Below, one piece after another: positions 36,253 through 44,323 of a stretch of 64,000 nucleotides of DNA. The translations under genes and the position numbers were made by a program. Below the pieces are notes generated by a model. That model had not been told where the DNA came from. It made no database searches and saw nothing but the letters and a program-made list of their open reading frames with translations. How positions within the stretch are numbered: the first letter of the stretch is position 1; each line of letters begins with the position of its first letter. Source of the DNA: an uncultured Chitinophagaceae bacterium (GTDB lineage Bacteria; Bacteroidota; Bacteroidia; Chitinophagales; Chitinophagaceae); the NCBI GenBank assembly GCA_937958995.1, contig CALGAP010000010.1, positions 1-64,000 of the forward strand, given 5' to 3'.

Positions 36253-36948
36253 ATGAATAAAGTTGTCTCCAACGCCGACGAGGCCATCCGCGACATACAG
36301 GATGGCGCCACCATAATGCTGGGTGGATTCGGACTATGCGGTATTCCTGAAAATTGTATTGCTGCGCTTGTGCGCAAAGGAATAAAGAATCTTACCTGTA
36401 TTTCCAACAATGCGGGCGTAGATGATTTTGGCCTGGGATTACTGCTGAAGACGCGCCAGATCAAAAAAATGATGGCCTCGTATGTAGGCGAGAATGCAGA
36501 ATTTGAACGGCAGTTGTTGAGCGGCGAGTTGGAAGTGGATCTGATTCCGCAGGGCACTTTAGCTACTCGCATACAGATGGCCGGTATGGGAATTCCGGCA
36601 TTTTATACACCGGCGGGATATGGTACCGAAGTGGCGGAGGGAAAGGAAGTGCGTGCGTTCAACAACAAGATGTACCTGATGGAATATGCACTTCATGCCG
36701 ATTTTGCGATTGTAAAGGCCTGGAAAGGCGATACCATGGGCAATCTTGTATTCCGCAAGACCACGCGCAATTTTTCCACCAGTATGGCCAAGGCCGGTAA
36801 TATCACCATTGCCGAAGTAGAACAACTGGTGCAGCCTGGCGAAATCGACCCCGACCATGTTCATGTTGCGGGCATATACGTGCACCGCATTTTCCAGGGC
36901 TCGAACTATGAAAAACGCATCGAGCGCAGAACTGTCCGAATCCAATAA
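36253..36948 (+). CDS. scoA: 3-oxoacid CoA-transferase subunit A
   Basis: A 231-residue alpha subunit of succinyl-CoA:3-ketoacid CoA-transferase, which moves CoA between succinate and acetoacetate in ketone-body or fatty-acid use. Family motifs: IMLGGFGLCGIPENCI near 20, SNNAGVDDFGLGLLL near 50, YVGENAEFERQ, IPAFYTPAGYGT near 115, and GNLVFRKTTRNF. ATG 36253 (MNKVVSN) is chosen because residues encoded upstream in the same frame do not belong to the family. The beta subunit follows after 70 bp. Confidence 0.96.
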   Translation: MNKVVSNADEAIRDIQDGATIMLGGFGLCGIPENCIAALVRKGIKNLTCISNNAGVDDFGLGLLLKTRQIKKMMASYVGENAEFERQLLSGELEVDLIPQGTLATRIQMAGMGIPAFYTPAGYGTEVAEGKEVRAFNNKMYLMEYALHADFAIVKAWKGDTMGNLVFRKTTRNFSTSMAKAGNITIAEVEQLVQPGEIDPDHVHVAGIYVHRIFQGSNYEKRIERRTVRIQ

Positions 36949-37018
36949 CCCATTCGTCGGCGCAAGTCATTGCACCCGGCACCTCAAACCGCAAACACGA
37001 AACCCGAAACTCAATCTT

Positions 37019-37678
37019 ATGGCTATAGATAAATTCGGAATCGCCAAACGCATTGCGCAGGAACTGAAAGACGGCATGTACGTTAATCTTGGAATTGGTA
37101 TTCCAACTTTGGTTAGCAATTACGTGCCGGCAGGCATTTCCATTATGCTGCAGTCTGAAAATGGCATGCTGGGCATGGGTCCTTATCCTACAGAGGAAGA
37201 AATTGATGCCGACCTGATCAATGCGGGCAAGGAGACAGTGACCATTGTGCCGGGAGGTGCATTTTTCGACAGTGCTGAAAGTTTTGGAATGATACGCGCA
37301 GGCAAGGTGGATCTGACCGTGCTGGGTGCGATGGAAGTATCGGAAAATGGGGACATTGCCAACTGGAAAATCCCCGGAAAAATGGTGAAGGGGATGGGAG
37401 GTGCCATGGACCTGGTGGCCAGCGCCAAGAATATTATCGTGGCCATGATGCATTCAAACCCGAAGGGTGAATCGAAAATTTTGCCCAAATGCACCTTACC
37501 CCTTACCGGCGTTCGCTGTGTTAAGCGTATTGTATCTGACCTGGCCGTAATTGATGTATTGCCTGAGGGCGGATTGAAACTGGTGGAAAGGGCGCCGGGA
37601 GTAAGCGTAGAGGAAATAAGAAGCAAGACACTGGCGAAGATGATTGTGGAAGGGGATATACCGGAAATGAAAATATAA
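37019..37678 (+). CDS. scoB: 3-oxoacid CoA-transferase subunit B
   Basis: A 219-residue beta subunit. It carries the catalytic Glu in LQSENGMLGMGPYP (near 45), which forms the enzyme-CoA thioester, with NLGIGIPTLV before it and GGAMDLVASAKNIIVAM near 125. The frame extends upstream to 36857, inside scoA, but ATG 37019 gives the family start. The spacer between scoA and scoB holds a single ACGAAACCCGAAAC arm of the TTTCGGGT repeat family. It is convergent with the membrane protein gene at 37688 with 9 bp between stops and no terminator. Confidence 0.96.
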   Translation: MAIDKFGIAKRIAQELKDGMYVNLGIGIPTLVSNYVPAGISIMLQSENGMLGMGPYPTEEEIDADLINAGKETVTIVPGGAFFDSAESFGMIRAGKVDLTVLGAMEVSENGDIANWKIPGKMVKGMGGAMDLVASAKNIIVAMMHSNPKGESKILPKCTLPLTGVRCVKRIVSDLAVIDVLPEGGLKLVERAPGVSVEEIRSKTLAKMIVEGDIPEMKI

Positions 37679-37687
37679 CGTGAATTT

Positions 37688-38353
37688 TTATTGATGTAAA
37701 TCGTTTCTCTTAACGGGCGCTACATACGCCGCCAGGCTGAAGAACAGGAAGCGGCTGATACCAGCAATCCAGAAGACTATCAATTTTTCCTCAACATTCT
37801 GCGACAACCCCGTTCGTACGCGTGTGAGTCCCTCAATGAACAGAAAGGTTCCGAAATAGCAGATCACGCCGCCGGCTATCCAGAACAATGGTTGCTGGAA
37901 CAGAACAATGTGGCGGTTGCTGATCAGTTTCATCAGGGAGATTAGTGAAAGTAAGATCAAAGCCGACGATTCGATGGCGGTGATGACTGTAGGATAGGCG
38001 TTGGCGCCGCGAAAGGCATAGATAGTTATGACCACCGAAACAAAAGACACCAGCAGCATTACCATAATATCGCGTAAACGCTTTGGAAGGGCAGCCTGTA
38101 CCAAGAGGAAATAGAGCAGGGATAGTTCAGCCAGGCGGAAGATCGCGGAAATAAAGGGCAGATAAAGCGTTGTGAGCGCAGGTATGGCAATGGCCAGGTT
38201 TTGAATAAATACCACGATGCAGGTAATGCGCAGTAAACTAAGTATGGGATGGGGGGCGGCGCGGCGGATAAAGAGTATAACGATTGGCAATAGTGGCGCA
38301 AAGACGGCCAATATCGACAAAACCTTAAATATTTCACTACCGGTTTGTACCAT
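37688..38353 (-). CDS. Seven-helix membrane protein M1, sensor-like
   Basis: A 221-residue protein with seven predicted membrane helices (about 9-29, 40-58, 64-87, 95-114, 122-143, 153-175, 188-213) and short loops; no signal peptide or enzymatic motif. It shares positions with the proteins at 40082 (M2) and 44302 (M3): a Glu in helix 3 (E76, AELSLLYF) and an FW pair starting helix 6 followed by Tyr (F157-W158, Y166). I know no named family for it. It ends the string that contains a response regulator, a kinase and M2, so it is probably part of the same sensing system. Confidence 0.75.
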   Translation of the reverse strand: MVQTGSEIFKVLSILAVFAPLLPIVILFIRRAAPHPILSLLRITCIVVFIQNLAIAIPALTTLYLPFISAIFRLAELSLLYFLLVQAALPKRLRDIMVMLLVSFVSVVITIYAFRGANAYPTVITAIESSALILLSLISLMKLISNRHIVLFQQPLFWIAGGVICYFGTFLFIEGLTRVRTGLSQNVEEKLIVFWIAGISRFLFFSLAAYVAPVKRNDLHQ

Positions 38354-38419
38354 GGGTGGTCAGGCGGTTTGGTGCAACCGGTCTTTCACAGGGGTTTTGG
38401 GGCGAATTTATTTTTGGGG

Positions 38420-39076
38420 TTAGTCGATCAGGTTATTTTTCACCGCAAAGAAAACTAATCCTGCGGTATTTTTTGCGCCGAAGCGTTCCATTAATCTGTC
38501 TTTAATGGCTTCTACGGTGCGGGGGCTCACATCGAGTTTTTGTGCAATTTCATGCGCCGTAAATTCCATGCAGATATATTTGATGACGTCTCTTTCGCGC
38601 TCGCTCAGGGTAATTTCATTGTTAAGGCTGGGCACGACTTTTACCCGTGCATGTGATTTTTTCAGCAATATCCTGTTCACAAAATTATTCAGGTAGTAGC
38701 CTTTGCTCATCACTTCCATTATGGCCTTTTTGATTTCGGCCGGGTCGGCGCTTTTGAGCAGGTATCCATTGGCGCCAATTTCCATCATATGGCTCACAAA
38801 GCGCTCATCTTCGTACATGGTAAGGGCAATCACATGAATATTGGGGTATTGTTTGGCGATGATCTTGGTGGTTTCGATGCCATCTTTCAGGGGCATGCGC
38901 AGGTCCATCAGTATCACATCGGGTGACTCAGCAGTAGTTGGCAAATTATCCAGCAATTCCTGCCCGTTCTCCGCTTCCAGCACAAATTTGATGTTGGTAT
39001 ATGGCCGCAACGAAAGAATTACTCCTTTCCGGAATATCTTATGGTCGTCAGCGATAGCAACTTTAATAGGTCCCAT
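38420..39076 (-). CDS. NarL/FixJ-type response regulator R1
   Basis: A 218-residue two-domain regulator. The receiver (1-125) has the acidic pair D10-D11, phospho-acceptor Asp58 (VILMDLRMP), Thr in ALTMYED and Lys in YLLKSADP. The LuxR-type helix-turn-helix (150-218) has LSERERDVIKYICMEFTAHEIAQ and SPRTVEAIKDRLMERFGAKN. All residues for phosphorylation are present, so it should be active. The kinase K1 lies 127 bp upstream on the same strand, with an inverted repeat between, and is the likely partner. Confidence 0.95.
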   Translation of the reverse strand: MGPIKVAIADDHKIFRKGVILSLRPYTNIKFVLEAENGQELLDNLPTTAESPDVILMDLRMPLKDGIETTKIIAKQYPNIHVIALTMYEDERFVSHMMEIGANGYLLKSADPAEIKKAIMEVMSKGYYLNNFVNRILLKKSHARVKVVPSLNNEITLSERERDVIKYICMEFTAHEIAQKLDVSPRTVEAIKDRLMERFGAKNTAGLVFFAVKNNLID

Positions 39077-39115
39077 TGTTTTTTATGATATTGGCATTCT
39101 AAAAATACTAAATAG

Positions 39116-39199
39116 TTTCGGGTTTCGGGTTTATGGTTCCTGGTTTAGCGGGTCTCAGGCCATCAGATTAGCTTGAATTAGAGTACCCGGAACCCGAAA
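39116..39199. repeat. Inverted repeat of the TTTCGGGT family
   Basis: TTTCGGGTTTCGGGT at 39116-39130 pairs with ACCCGGAACCCGAAA at 39185-39199 (14 of 15). The inside carries TTTATGGTTCCTGG, shared with the repeat at 25047. It lies between kinase K1 and regulator R1 and could lower expression of R1 relative to K1. Confidence 0.85.
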
Positions 39200-39203
39200 T
39201 CCC

Positions 39204-40049
39204 CTACACCGCTTCCGGAACTGGTTCTTCTTCCAGTCTTGGGATTTCGATTGTCACTTTGTAATAGGTCTGTGACATATCCTTTTCAAAATAGATGCGG
39301 CCTTGCAAGAGTCGCAGGCGGCTTTGAATATTTTTAAGGCCGAGGCCCTGGTTGCTTTTATTGAGTTTATCGAAATCAGCCTGTGTAATACCGCGTCCAT
39401 CGTGGTGCAGTCGTATATAGAGCTTATTTCCGCTTAGGTTTTGAGTGAGGTGGATAAAACTGGCATTGCTGTGTTTGAGAATATTATTCACCAGTTCCTG
39501 TATTACGCGGAAGATGATCAGTTCCTGGTCGGGATGCAGTCTTTCGCGGTAATCGTGAAAGCGGCAGCTGGCGTTCATACTACCTGAGCCGCTGATCTTC
39601 TGGAAAAGGTCGTTAACAGCGCTCTCCAACCCGAAATTTTTGAGGGTAGGAGGCATCAGGCTATGCGAGATGTTGCGGATCAGCTGTATGGTATCGTCAA
39701 TAATCTGTTTGGCGTTGTAAATGCTTTGCAGTTGGGTAGTCTTGTCGAGGTTCACCAGGTTTTCGTTCAGGTATAAGCGCGCAGTAGCGAGCAATGGGCC
39801 GGCATCATCGTGCAGGTCGGCTGCGATGCGTTGGCGTTCTTCTTCCTGCAGTCGTATGGATGCGTTGAGCAGCATTTTTTGTTGTTCCTGTTCCAAACGC
39901 TGGAGCTGCATCTGGTATTTGATAACCTTTCGCTGGTGGAAGATGATAAAGACAATAAGTCCGATAGTAAGCGCGAGCATGCCCACGGTACCGAAGAAAA
40001 GCACCAGGGAAACAGGACTACCGGGGTTATTGACTTGCAACAGGAACAT
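39204..40049 (-). CDS. Histidine kinase K1 (HisKA_3 type), one membrane helix
   Basis: A 281-residue kinase. Residues 14-37 form one membrane helix, 38-70 a coiled coil, then the HisKA_3 dimer/phospho-acceptor helix with RIAADLHDDAGPLLA (His80). The GHKL ATPase domain has the N box (ELVNNILKHSNA), a G1 box reading HHDGRGI and a G2 box NQGLGLKNI. There is no extracellular sensor domain. The seven-helix protein M2 is encoded 32 bp upstream on the same strand and could supply sensing. R1 downstream is the expected target. Confidence 0.93.
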   Translation of the reverse strand: MFLLQVNNPGSPVSLVLFFGTVGMLALTIGLIVFIIFHQRKVIKYQMQLQRLEQEQQKMLLNASIRLQEEERQRIAADLHDDAGPLLATARLYLNENLVNLDKTTQLQSIYNAKQIIDDTIQLIRNISHSLMPPTLKNFGLESAVNDLFQKISGSGSMNASCRFHDYRERLHPDQELIIFRVIQELVNNILKHSNASFIHLTQNLSGNKLYIRLHHDGRGITQADFDKLNKSNQGLGLKNIQSRLRLLQGRIYFEKDMSQTYYKVTIEIPRLEEEPVPEAV

Positions 40050-40081
40050 GGGTTAGCTCTAGGGATTAAGGTGTTTTATAG

Positions 40082-40792
40082 TTAATTAAACGGTGGCGCA
40101 AAGGCTTTGTTATATAAATCATTATCAGACGGGGACGGAGATTTATGTTTTGGGAGGATGAAGGCAATGGATAGTAGGATATTTTTTAATATGTTGGAAA
40201 GCAAATTGATCGGCCAGTATGCTTCTTGTTCCTTCTCCGTCAACGAAGCGGTTGAGATAAAAAGGAAAAGTGTCGCAGCTAGGTATAGCAAAAACGCCGT
40301 GGCCACCCAAAATACTTTTGTTGAATAAATAAATGATATCTCCGGTCTACGCATTTGTTCGAAATAGAGCAATATGCAGTATAGAATCACCAAGATACTT
40401 TCCACCGAGGCAGGAACAGAATCAAAACTGTTCTCTGATATTGGAATACTGCTGGCTGGGCGGGTTAAAAGGTTGTTAATGGCAAAGGCATAAAATATTA
40501 TGCTGCTGAATGCTATAAAGAGTCGTAGTGCTTTTTTCTTAATCTGCAGAAAGATAAAGGACGAGAAGATTGTAAACTCGGTTATTGTGAAGAAACTAAA
40601 TAGATAGAAGGAAGATACTTTGTTTTCCTGAGGAAGCGCGTCAAACAAAATATCAGTAATCAATGACAGTATTGTGTATAAAAAAATTACCCATAGCTTC
40701 GCTTCTTTGTTTCTTCTCAAGAATACAAGAAACAATACTATGGGTAATAACCCAGATAACACACTAACTGGCTTAAGTATATCTGTTTCCAA
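40082..40792 (-). CDS. Seven-helix membrane protein M2, sensor-like
   Basis: A 236-residue protein with seven predicted helices (about 10-26, 33-51, 60-83, 88-108, 127-144, 158-181, 196-216). It shares with M1 and M3 the helix-3 Glu (E72, TEFTIFSSF) and the FW pair opening helix 6 (F161-W162) followed eight residues later by Tyr170. No signal peptide, enzymatic motif or ligand pocket is recognised. Its stop is 32 bp before kinase K1, so the pair look like one sensor split over two genes. The fold resembles membrane sensor modules normally fused to kinases, which is inference. Confidence 0.75.
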   Translation of the reverse strand: METDILKPVSVLSGLLPIVLFLVFLRRNKEAKLWVIFLYTILSLITDILFDALPQENKVSSFYLFSFFTITEFTIFSSFIFLQIKKKALRLFIAFSSIIFYAFAINNLLTRPASSIPISENSFDSVPASVESILVILYCILLYFEQMRRPEISFIYSTKVFWVATAFLLYLAATLFLFISTASLTEKEQEAYWPINLLSNILKNILLSIAFILPKHKSPSPSDNDLYNKAFAPPFN

Positions 40793-40851
40793 TAATGCCT
40801 TTAAATTTAATCAAATATAAAAGGCATTTCTCTAATAGTCAAGTGTTTTTA

Positions 40852-41229
40852 CTACCAGAAAATCAGATCTTCCCACCAAGGGCCGCCTTTACCTTTTCCA
40901 GCGCGGTCTGCTACTATAGCAGGACGAACTGCAATATTGCCTTCGCTGTCTACCAATGAGTACTCCTTAATGGCCTTTCCATTGGCATCAACTCCTACGT
41001 ATACCAATGTCTTTTCGCCTTGCTCGTCGATAGCATTGTAGAAACGAATGCCTTCTACGCCAGGCTGAGCCAGGATCTGCTCAATGATGTTTCTTCCGAT
41101 TGTGTAGAATTGAGTGTCACTCGGGTTAGCTTCCTGGTAGTTTTTTACCAATTGAGCGCCTAACTCATAGCCGACCTCTTCACCAATTGCTGCTACGGGG
41201 CGTTTAGTGATGAGTTCTTTTTGCATCAT
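40852..41229 (-). CDS. Unrecognised 125-residue protein heading the M2-K1-R1-M1 string
   Basis: Not recognised. The protein is soluble, without signal peptide or membrane helix. Residues 15-60 look helical (YELGAQLVKNYQEANP, YTIGRNIIEQILAQPGVEG); residues 62-105 look like beta strands (IRFYNAIDEQGEKTLVYVGVD, EYSLVDSEGNIAV). It ends with a basic Gly stretch (RAGKGKGG) and PWWEDLIFW, an aromatic nonapeptide after a Gly-Gly pair. It is the first gene of the string, 59 bp before M2, and its leader contains a 12-bp hairpin just before the start. It could be a signal precursor, a regulator of the kinase, or unrelated. It looks like a real gene: open frame, clear codon pattern, conserved-looking text. 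Confidence 0.75.
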   Translation of the reverse strand: MMQKELITKRPVAAIGEEVGYELGAQLVKNYQEANPSDTQFYTIGRNIIEQILAQPGVEGIRFYNAIDEQGEKTLVYVGVDANGKAIKEYSLVDSEGNIAVRPAIVADRAGKGKGGPWWEDLIFW

Positions 41230-41238
41230 AGTAGTGAG

Positions 41239-41288
41239 TTTTTAGAGGTTGAGAATAGTGGTTCCTGACAATAAAAAACCTCTAAAAA
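41239..41288 (-). other. Leader hairpin before the 125-residue protein gene
   Basis: A perfect 12-bp inverted repeat, TTTTTAGAGGTT at 41239-41250 with AACCTCTAAAAA at 41277-41288. On the minus-strand transcript it ends about 9 nt before the ATG. It could gate translation or act as an attenuator: T residues follow the promoter-proximal arm rather than the distal one. Confidence 0.5.
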
Positions 41289-42142
41289 AAAAAGATAGCC
41301 AACGGGTTAACGGAGTCCTGAAATAATGTAAATTGCCCGAAATTCACGACAGACGTGGATTTGCGGGGATTTTACCTGGTAAGAACACGAGGCAAAAATG
41401 AGTAAAAACGCGAAAGTTTTACCGTATTTTTACTATCGTAAATGTCCCAAAATTAATGTGGGAACTTTACTAACAACCGGGAAAATGTTAACATTTTTGC
41501 CCATTTTGTGGATAAGTGGAACTACTTAAGAGATTGGCACGGAATTTAGGGGCGTGGCACTTGAAACCCTGGAACTTTTTATCTTACCTCTGAATTATTG
41601 ATCCCTCGCACTGCAATGAAAGGAATGGCTCTTCGTTTAAGACTAACCAGTTACAGAATTCACCACGGAAAGAATAGTGCTGATTGACACCGGAGGTAAT
41701 GCCCGATTTGGAAGAAAAAAGTAGAAGTTGACTGATATTGGACTTGACAGTTGGCTTTCATAAGATGATTGGAAATTATTTACTGGACGGTAACTAGGAC
41801 ATTGGATGTTTTGAGGTTGCCTATCCGCATCAATCAACTTCTGTTACAAATGTAGCGTTACGGAAATAGGTGAGCAAGCGCAGAAACGCTCCTTTTTTGA
41901 AGTTCAGAATTTACCGGGCGTATCGTAAATCTGCTTGGAGGCGTATCGGAAATTTGCGAATTGATTTTGATAATATAACGTTCGCCTTGTACCACGTGCG
42001 GAAATTTATTACGATATTTCAATTGAATATTTTACGAAGTGTGATTACGCGGGGTTGACGAGGAAAAAAACGAAAAGTATATTTACGCGTTTGGCAAATT
42101 CGATAACCCGATCTATAACCCATTAAAAGGCCGACCTTGATT
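41289..42142. other. Large intergenic region with repeated short motifs
   Basis: About 850 bp between the divergent unknown gene and R2. No credible gene is seen; the open frame on the minus strand near 41643-41837 is composed of repeat sequence. It holds the 116-bp element at 41725-41840, TATCGTAAAT at 41434-41443 and again at 41921-41930, TATCGGAAAT at 41944-41953, a TTACGATA variant near 42008, and one DnaA-box word (TTATCCACA, minus strand) at 41507-41515. A possible promoter for R2 is TTG, 20 bp, TATATTTA ending near 42093. Confidence 0.55.
41725..41840. repeat. 116-bp repeat element with inverted ends, copy A
   Basis: The left end AAGTTGACTGAT matches the reverse complement of the right end ATCAATCAACTT in 11 of 12 positions. 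The interior aligns with copy B at 48184-48297 at about 75-80 percent by eye, sharing GATATTGGACTT, CTGGACGGT, AGGACATTGGA and GAGGTTGC. It lies about 300 bp upstream of R2. It could be a small non-autonomous mobile element or a structured regulatory sequence. Confidence 0.7.
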
Positions 42143-42802
42143 ATGAGCTCTGAACTGGTCATCAAAGTAGCATTGGCTGACGATCATAAGATTTTCCGTG
42201 ATGGAATTAAGATGGCGCTAAAAGGCAAAGAGTATCTGAAGATACTCTGGGAAGCGGAAGACGGCAGGGATCTGATGCATAAAATGCAAATCAAGAAACC
42301 CGACGTATTGCTGATGGATATCCGTATGCCCGAAGTGGATGGCGTAAATGCCATCGGGATACTTCGGAAAGAATACAGTGACGTGAAAATCATTGTATTA
42401 ACGATGTACGACGACCAGGAAATGATTACCAAGATGATGGAAATGGGGGCCAACGCCTATCTGACCAAAACCACCGACCCTGAAGAAATCTACCAGGCGA
42501 TACTTACCTGCATGAATGACGACTTCTATTTCAACGACCTGGTGAACAAAGCAGTTTTGTCGAAGCTGCAGACCAAAAAACAAGTACGTCAATTTTACCC
42601 CAATCCGATAAAGTTTTCTGAAAAAGAAATCCGCATTCTGAAATTGCTCGCCGAGGACAAGACAACGGAGGAGATTTCCAAAGAAGTCTTCTTAAGTCCC
42701 CGCACCATCGAGACCATCAGGCAGAACATGAAATCGAAGGTGGGCGCCCGTACCATCGCTGGTTTGATAATGTATGGAATGAGGAATAAGCTGATCGATT
42801 GA
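42143..42802 (+). CDS. NarL/FixJ-type response regulator R2, no adjacent co-directional kinase
   Basis: A 219-residue regulator. The receiver has D13-D14, phospho-acceptor Asp59 (VLLMDIRMP), Thr in VLTMYDDQ and Lys in YLTKTTDP. The LuxR-type domain has FSEKEIRILKLLAEDKTTEEISKE and SPRTIETIRQNMKSKVGA. It is about half identical to R4 by eye and ends in the same NKLID style as R1. ATG 42143 is preferred to the TTG at 42137. No kinase is next to it on the plus strand, so K1, K2 or a distant kinase must phosphorylate it. It is convergent with R3 with 32 bp between stops. Confidence 0.95.
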   Translation: MSSELVIKVALADDHKIFRDGIKMALKGKEYLKILWEAEDGRDLMHKMQIKKPDVLLMDIRMPEVDGVNAIGILRKEYSDVKIIVLTMYDDQEMITKMMEMGANAYLTKTTDPEEIYQAILTCMNDDFYFNDLVNKAVLSKLQTKKQVRQFYPNPIKFSEKEIRILKLLAEDKTTEEISKEVFLSPRTIETIRQNMKSKVGARTIAGLIMYGMRNKLID

Positions 42803-42834
42803 TGAGGGAATAGTTTACACTTCAAAAATTTTAT

Positions 42835-43494
42835 TCAGAAAGTTGCCAGGCCGTGTCGTATTGCATACATGGCAAGTCCCACACGGCTCTTTACGCCCAT
42901 CCTAAGAAATAGTTCGTCTCTAACGGATTCTACGCTTCTTGGGCTGAGCCCCATTTCTACGGCAATTTCCTTATAAGTCATTTCTGAACAGCAAAAACGC
43001 AGAAACTGTGCTTCCTGGTCGGTCAGCATATTTCTCATTACAATTTTTTCGTCTGGCGAATTCCTGAACAGGTTTACCAGTTTGCCGGTTACACTATTAG
43101 TATAATAATACCCGGATTCAACTACTGATTGGATGGCAAATTTCAATTCGTCAGGGTGTATGTCTTTTTTGAGAAAGCCCTTGGCTCCAACCTGCAGCAT
43201 ACGAATCAATGTGAGTTCGGAATCATACATGGTCAGCATCATTACATGAATATCCGGATGGTTATCTCGCAGCCATTGGGTGGTGGTATGCCCGTCCACT
43301 TCGGGCATATTGAGATCCATGATAATTACATCGGGATGATTGCCGCCCTTAACGCGGTCAATAACTTCTTGTCCATTGGCAGCAGTGAATAGGACCTGGC
43401 AGTTGTTGAAACTGCTGATCAGATAGGCTAAGGCGTCGCGCAAAAGAACATGGTCGTCCGCCAGCGCGACTGTAATTAATTTTTGATCAGGCAT
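42835..43494 (-). CDS. NarL/FixJ-type response regulator R3
   Basis: A 219-residue regulator. The receiver has D13-D14, phospho-acceptor Asp60 (VIIMDLNMP), Thr in MLTMYDSE and the Lys of GFLKKDIHP. The LuxR-type domain has LTDQEAQFLRFCCSEMTYKEIAVEMG and SPRSVESVRDELFLRMGVKSRVG. ATG 43494 is chosen over a TTG at 43509. K2 ends 40 bp upstream and M3 overlaps K2, so M3-K2-R3 reads as one transcription unit and K2 is the probable kinase. It is the most divergent of the four regulators at its C-terminus. Confidence 0.95.
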   Translation of the reverse strand: MPDQKLITVALADDHVLLRDALAYLISSFNNCQVLFTAANGQEVIDRVKGGNHPDVIIMDLNMPEVDGHTTTQWLRDNHPDIHVMMLTMYDSELTLIRMLQVGAKGFLKKDIHPDELKFAIQSVVESGYYYTNSVTGKLVNLFRNSPDEKIVMRNMLTDQEAQFLRFCCSEMTYKEIAVEMGLSPRSVESVRDELFLRMGVKSRVGLAMYAIRHGLATF

Positions 43495-43534
43495 AGTAGT
43501 TAAGGTCAAATGGTAAAAAACTTTGGCAAATGTC

Positions 43535-44323
43535 TTAATAGGGTATTTTCATGAATACGGTGGTTCCTTGTCCAAGAACACTATTTACTTCACAATGGCC
43601 ATCAATCAGCGATGCTCGTTTGATAATGTTTAATAGCCCGGTCCCTTTCTTAGTTCCAACTTCCGCTTCGTTTTGATCAAATCCACGGCCGTTGTCCGCT
43701 AACTTTACTTCTACACTATCTTCCAGATAATTTAATTCAAGTTCAATACAGGTTGCGCGTGCATGTTTTATGCTGTTGTTCAGTACCTCCTGGATTATCC
43801 GATAGATTACCAACTCTTTTTGGGTCTTCATATAGACCGGTGAACCAATAACGTCGTATCTAATCTCGAAGAGTCCGAGTTTACGGATTTTCCTTATTTC
43901 AAGGTCCAGCGCATGCAGCAATCCATTTTCTTCTATGTAGCCGGTATGTAATGTTTTCGAAATGTGACTTAGGTCTTCGATAGCTTTTGAGATGAATTCG
44001 ACCGAGCTGATGACTTTTTCTTTTGTTTGAGGCGAGTATTGCCAATCAATTGTATTAAGATTAAGTTTAGCAAGAGTCAGCGACAGGCCGATATTGTCGT
44101 GGATTTCTGTAGATATGTTTTGAAAAGTTTGTTCTTGAATTTCTAGTTGAGTTGAAAGGAGCGTTTTTTCAAATTCTGATTTCAATTTCTCAATACCTCG
44201 TTTGTGCGCAATTTGACGTCGATTATGGGTATAGATTATATACGCAATGAATGCAATAAGCAGCAATATGAATGCGCTGGTAACCACGATAGACAATATT
44301 ATTATGCTTTTTTCGCTATGCAT
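43535..44323 (-). CDS. Histidine kinase K2 (HisKA_3 type), one membrane helix
   Basis: A 262-residue kinase. One membrane helix at 6-31, a coiled coil at 35-68, then the HisKA_3 acceptor region QNISTEIHDNIGLSLT (His75). The ATPase domain has the N box (EVLNNSIKHARA), G1 (ADNGRGFD) and G2 (GTGLLNIIKRA). Like K1 it has no sensor domain of its own. The frame is open to 44371, but ATG 44323 gives the natural N-terminus and overlaps the end of M3 by 22 bp, so translation of the two is coupled. R3 follows after 40 bp. Confidence 0.94.
   Translation of the reverse strand: MHSEKSIIILSIVVTSAFILLLIAFIAYIIYTHNRRQIAHKRGIEKLKSEFEKTLLSTQLEIQEQTFQNISTEIHDNIGLSLTLAKLNLNTIDWQYSPQTKEKVISSVEFISKAIEDLSHISKTLHTGYIEENGLLHALDLEIRKIRKLGLFEIRYDVIGSPVYMKTQKELVIYRIIQEVLNNSIKHARATCIELELNYLEDSVEVKLADNGRGFDQNEAEVGTKKGTGLLNIIKRASLIDGHCEVNSVLGQGTTVFMKIPY

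Noticed and set aside
41643..41837. Minus-strand frame of 64 codons before R2
   Set aside because: It is largely the 116-bp repeat element read as codons.
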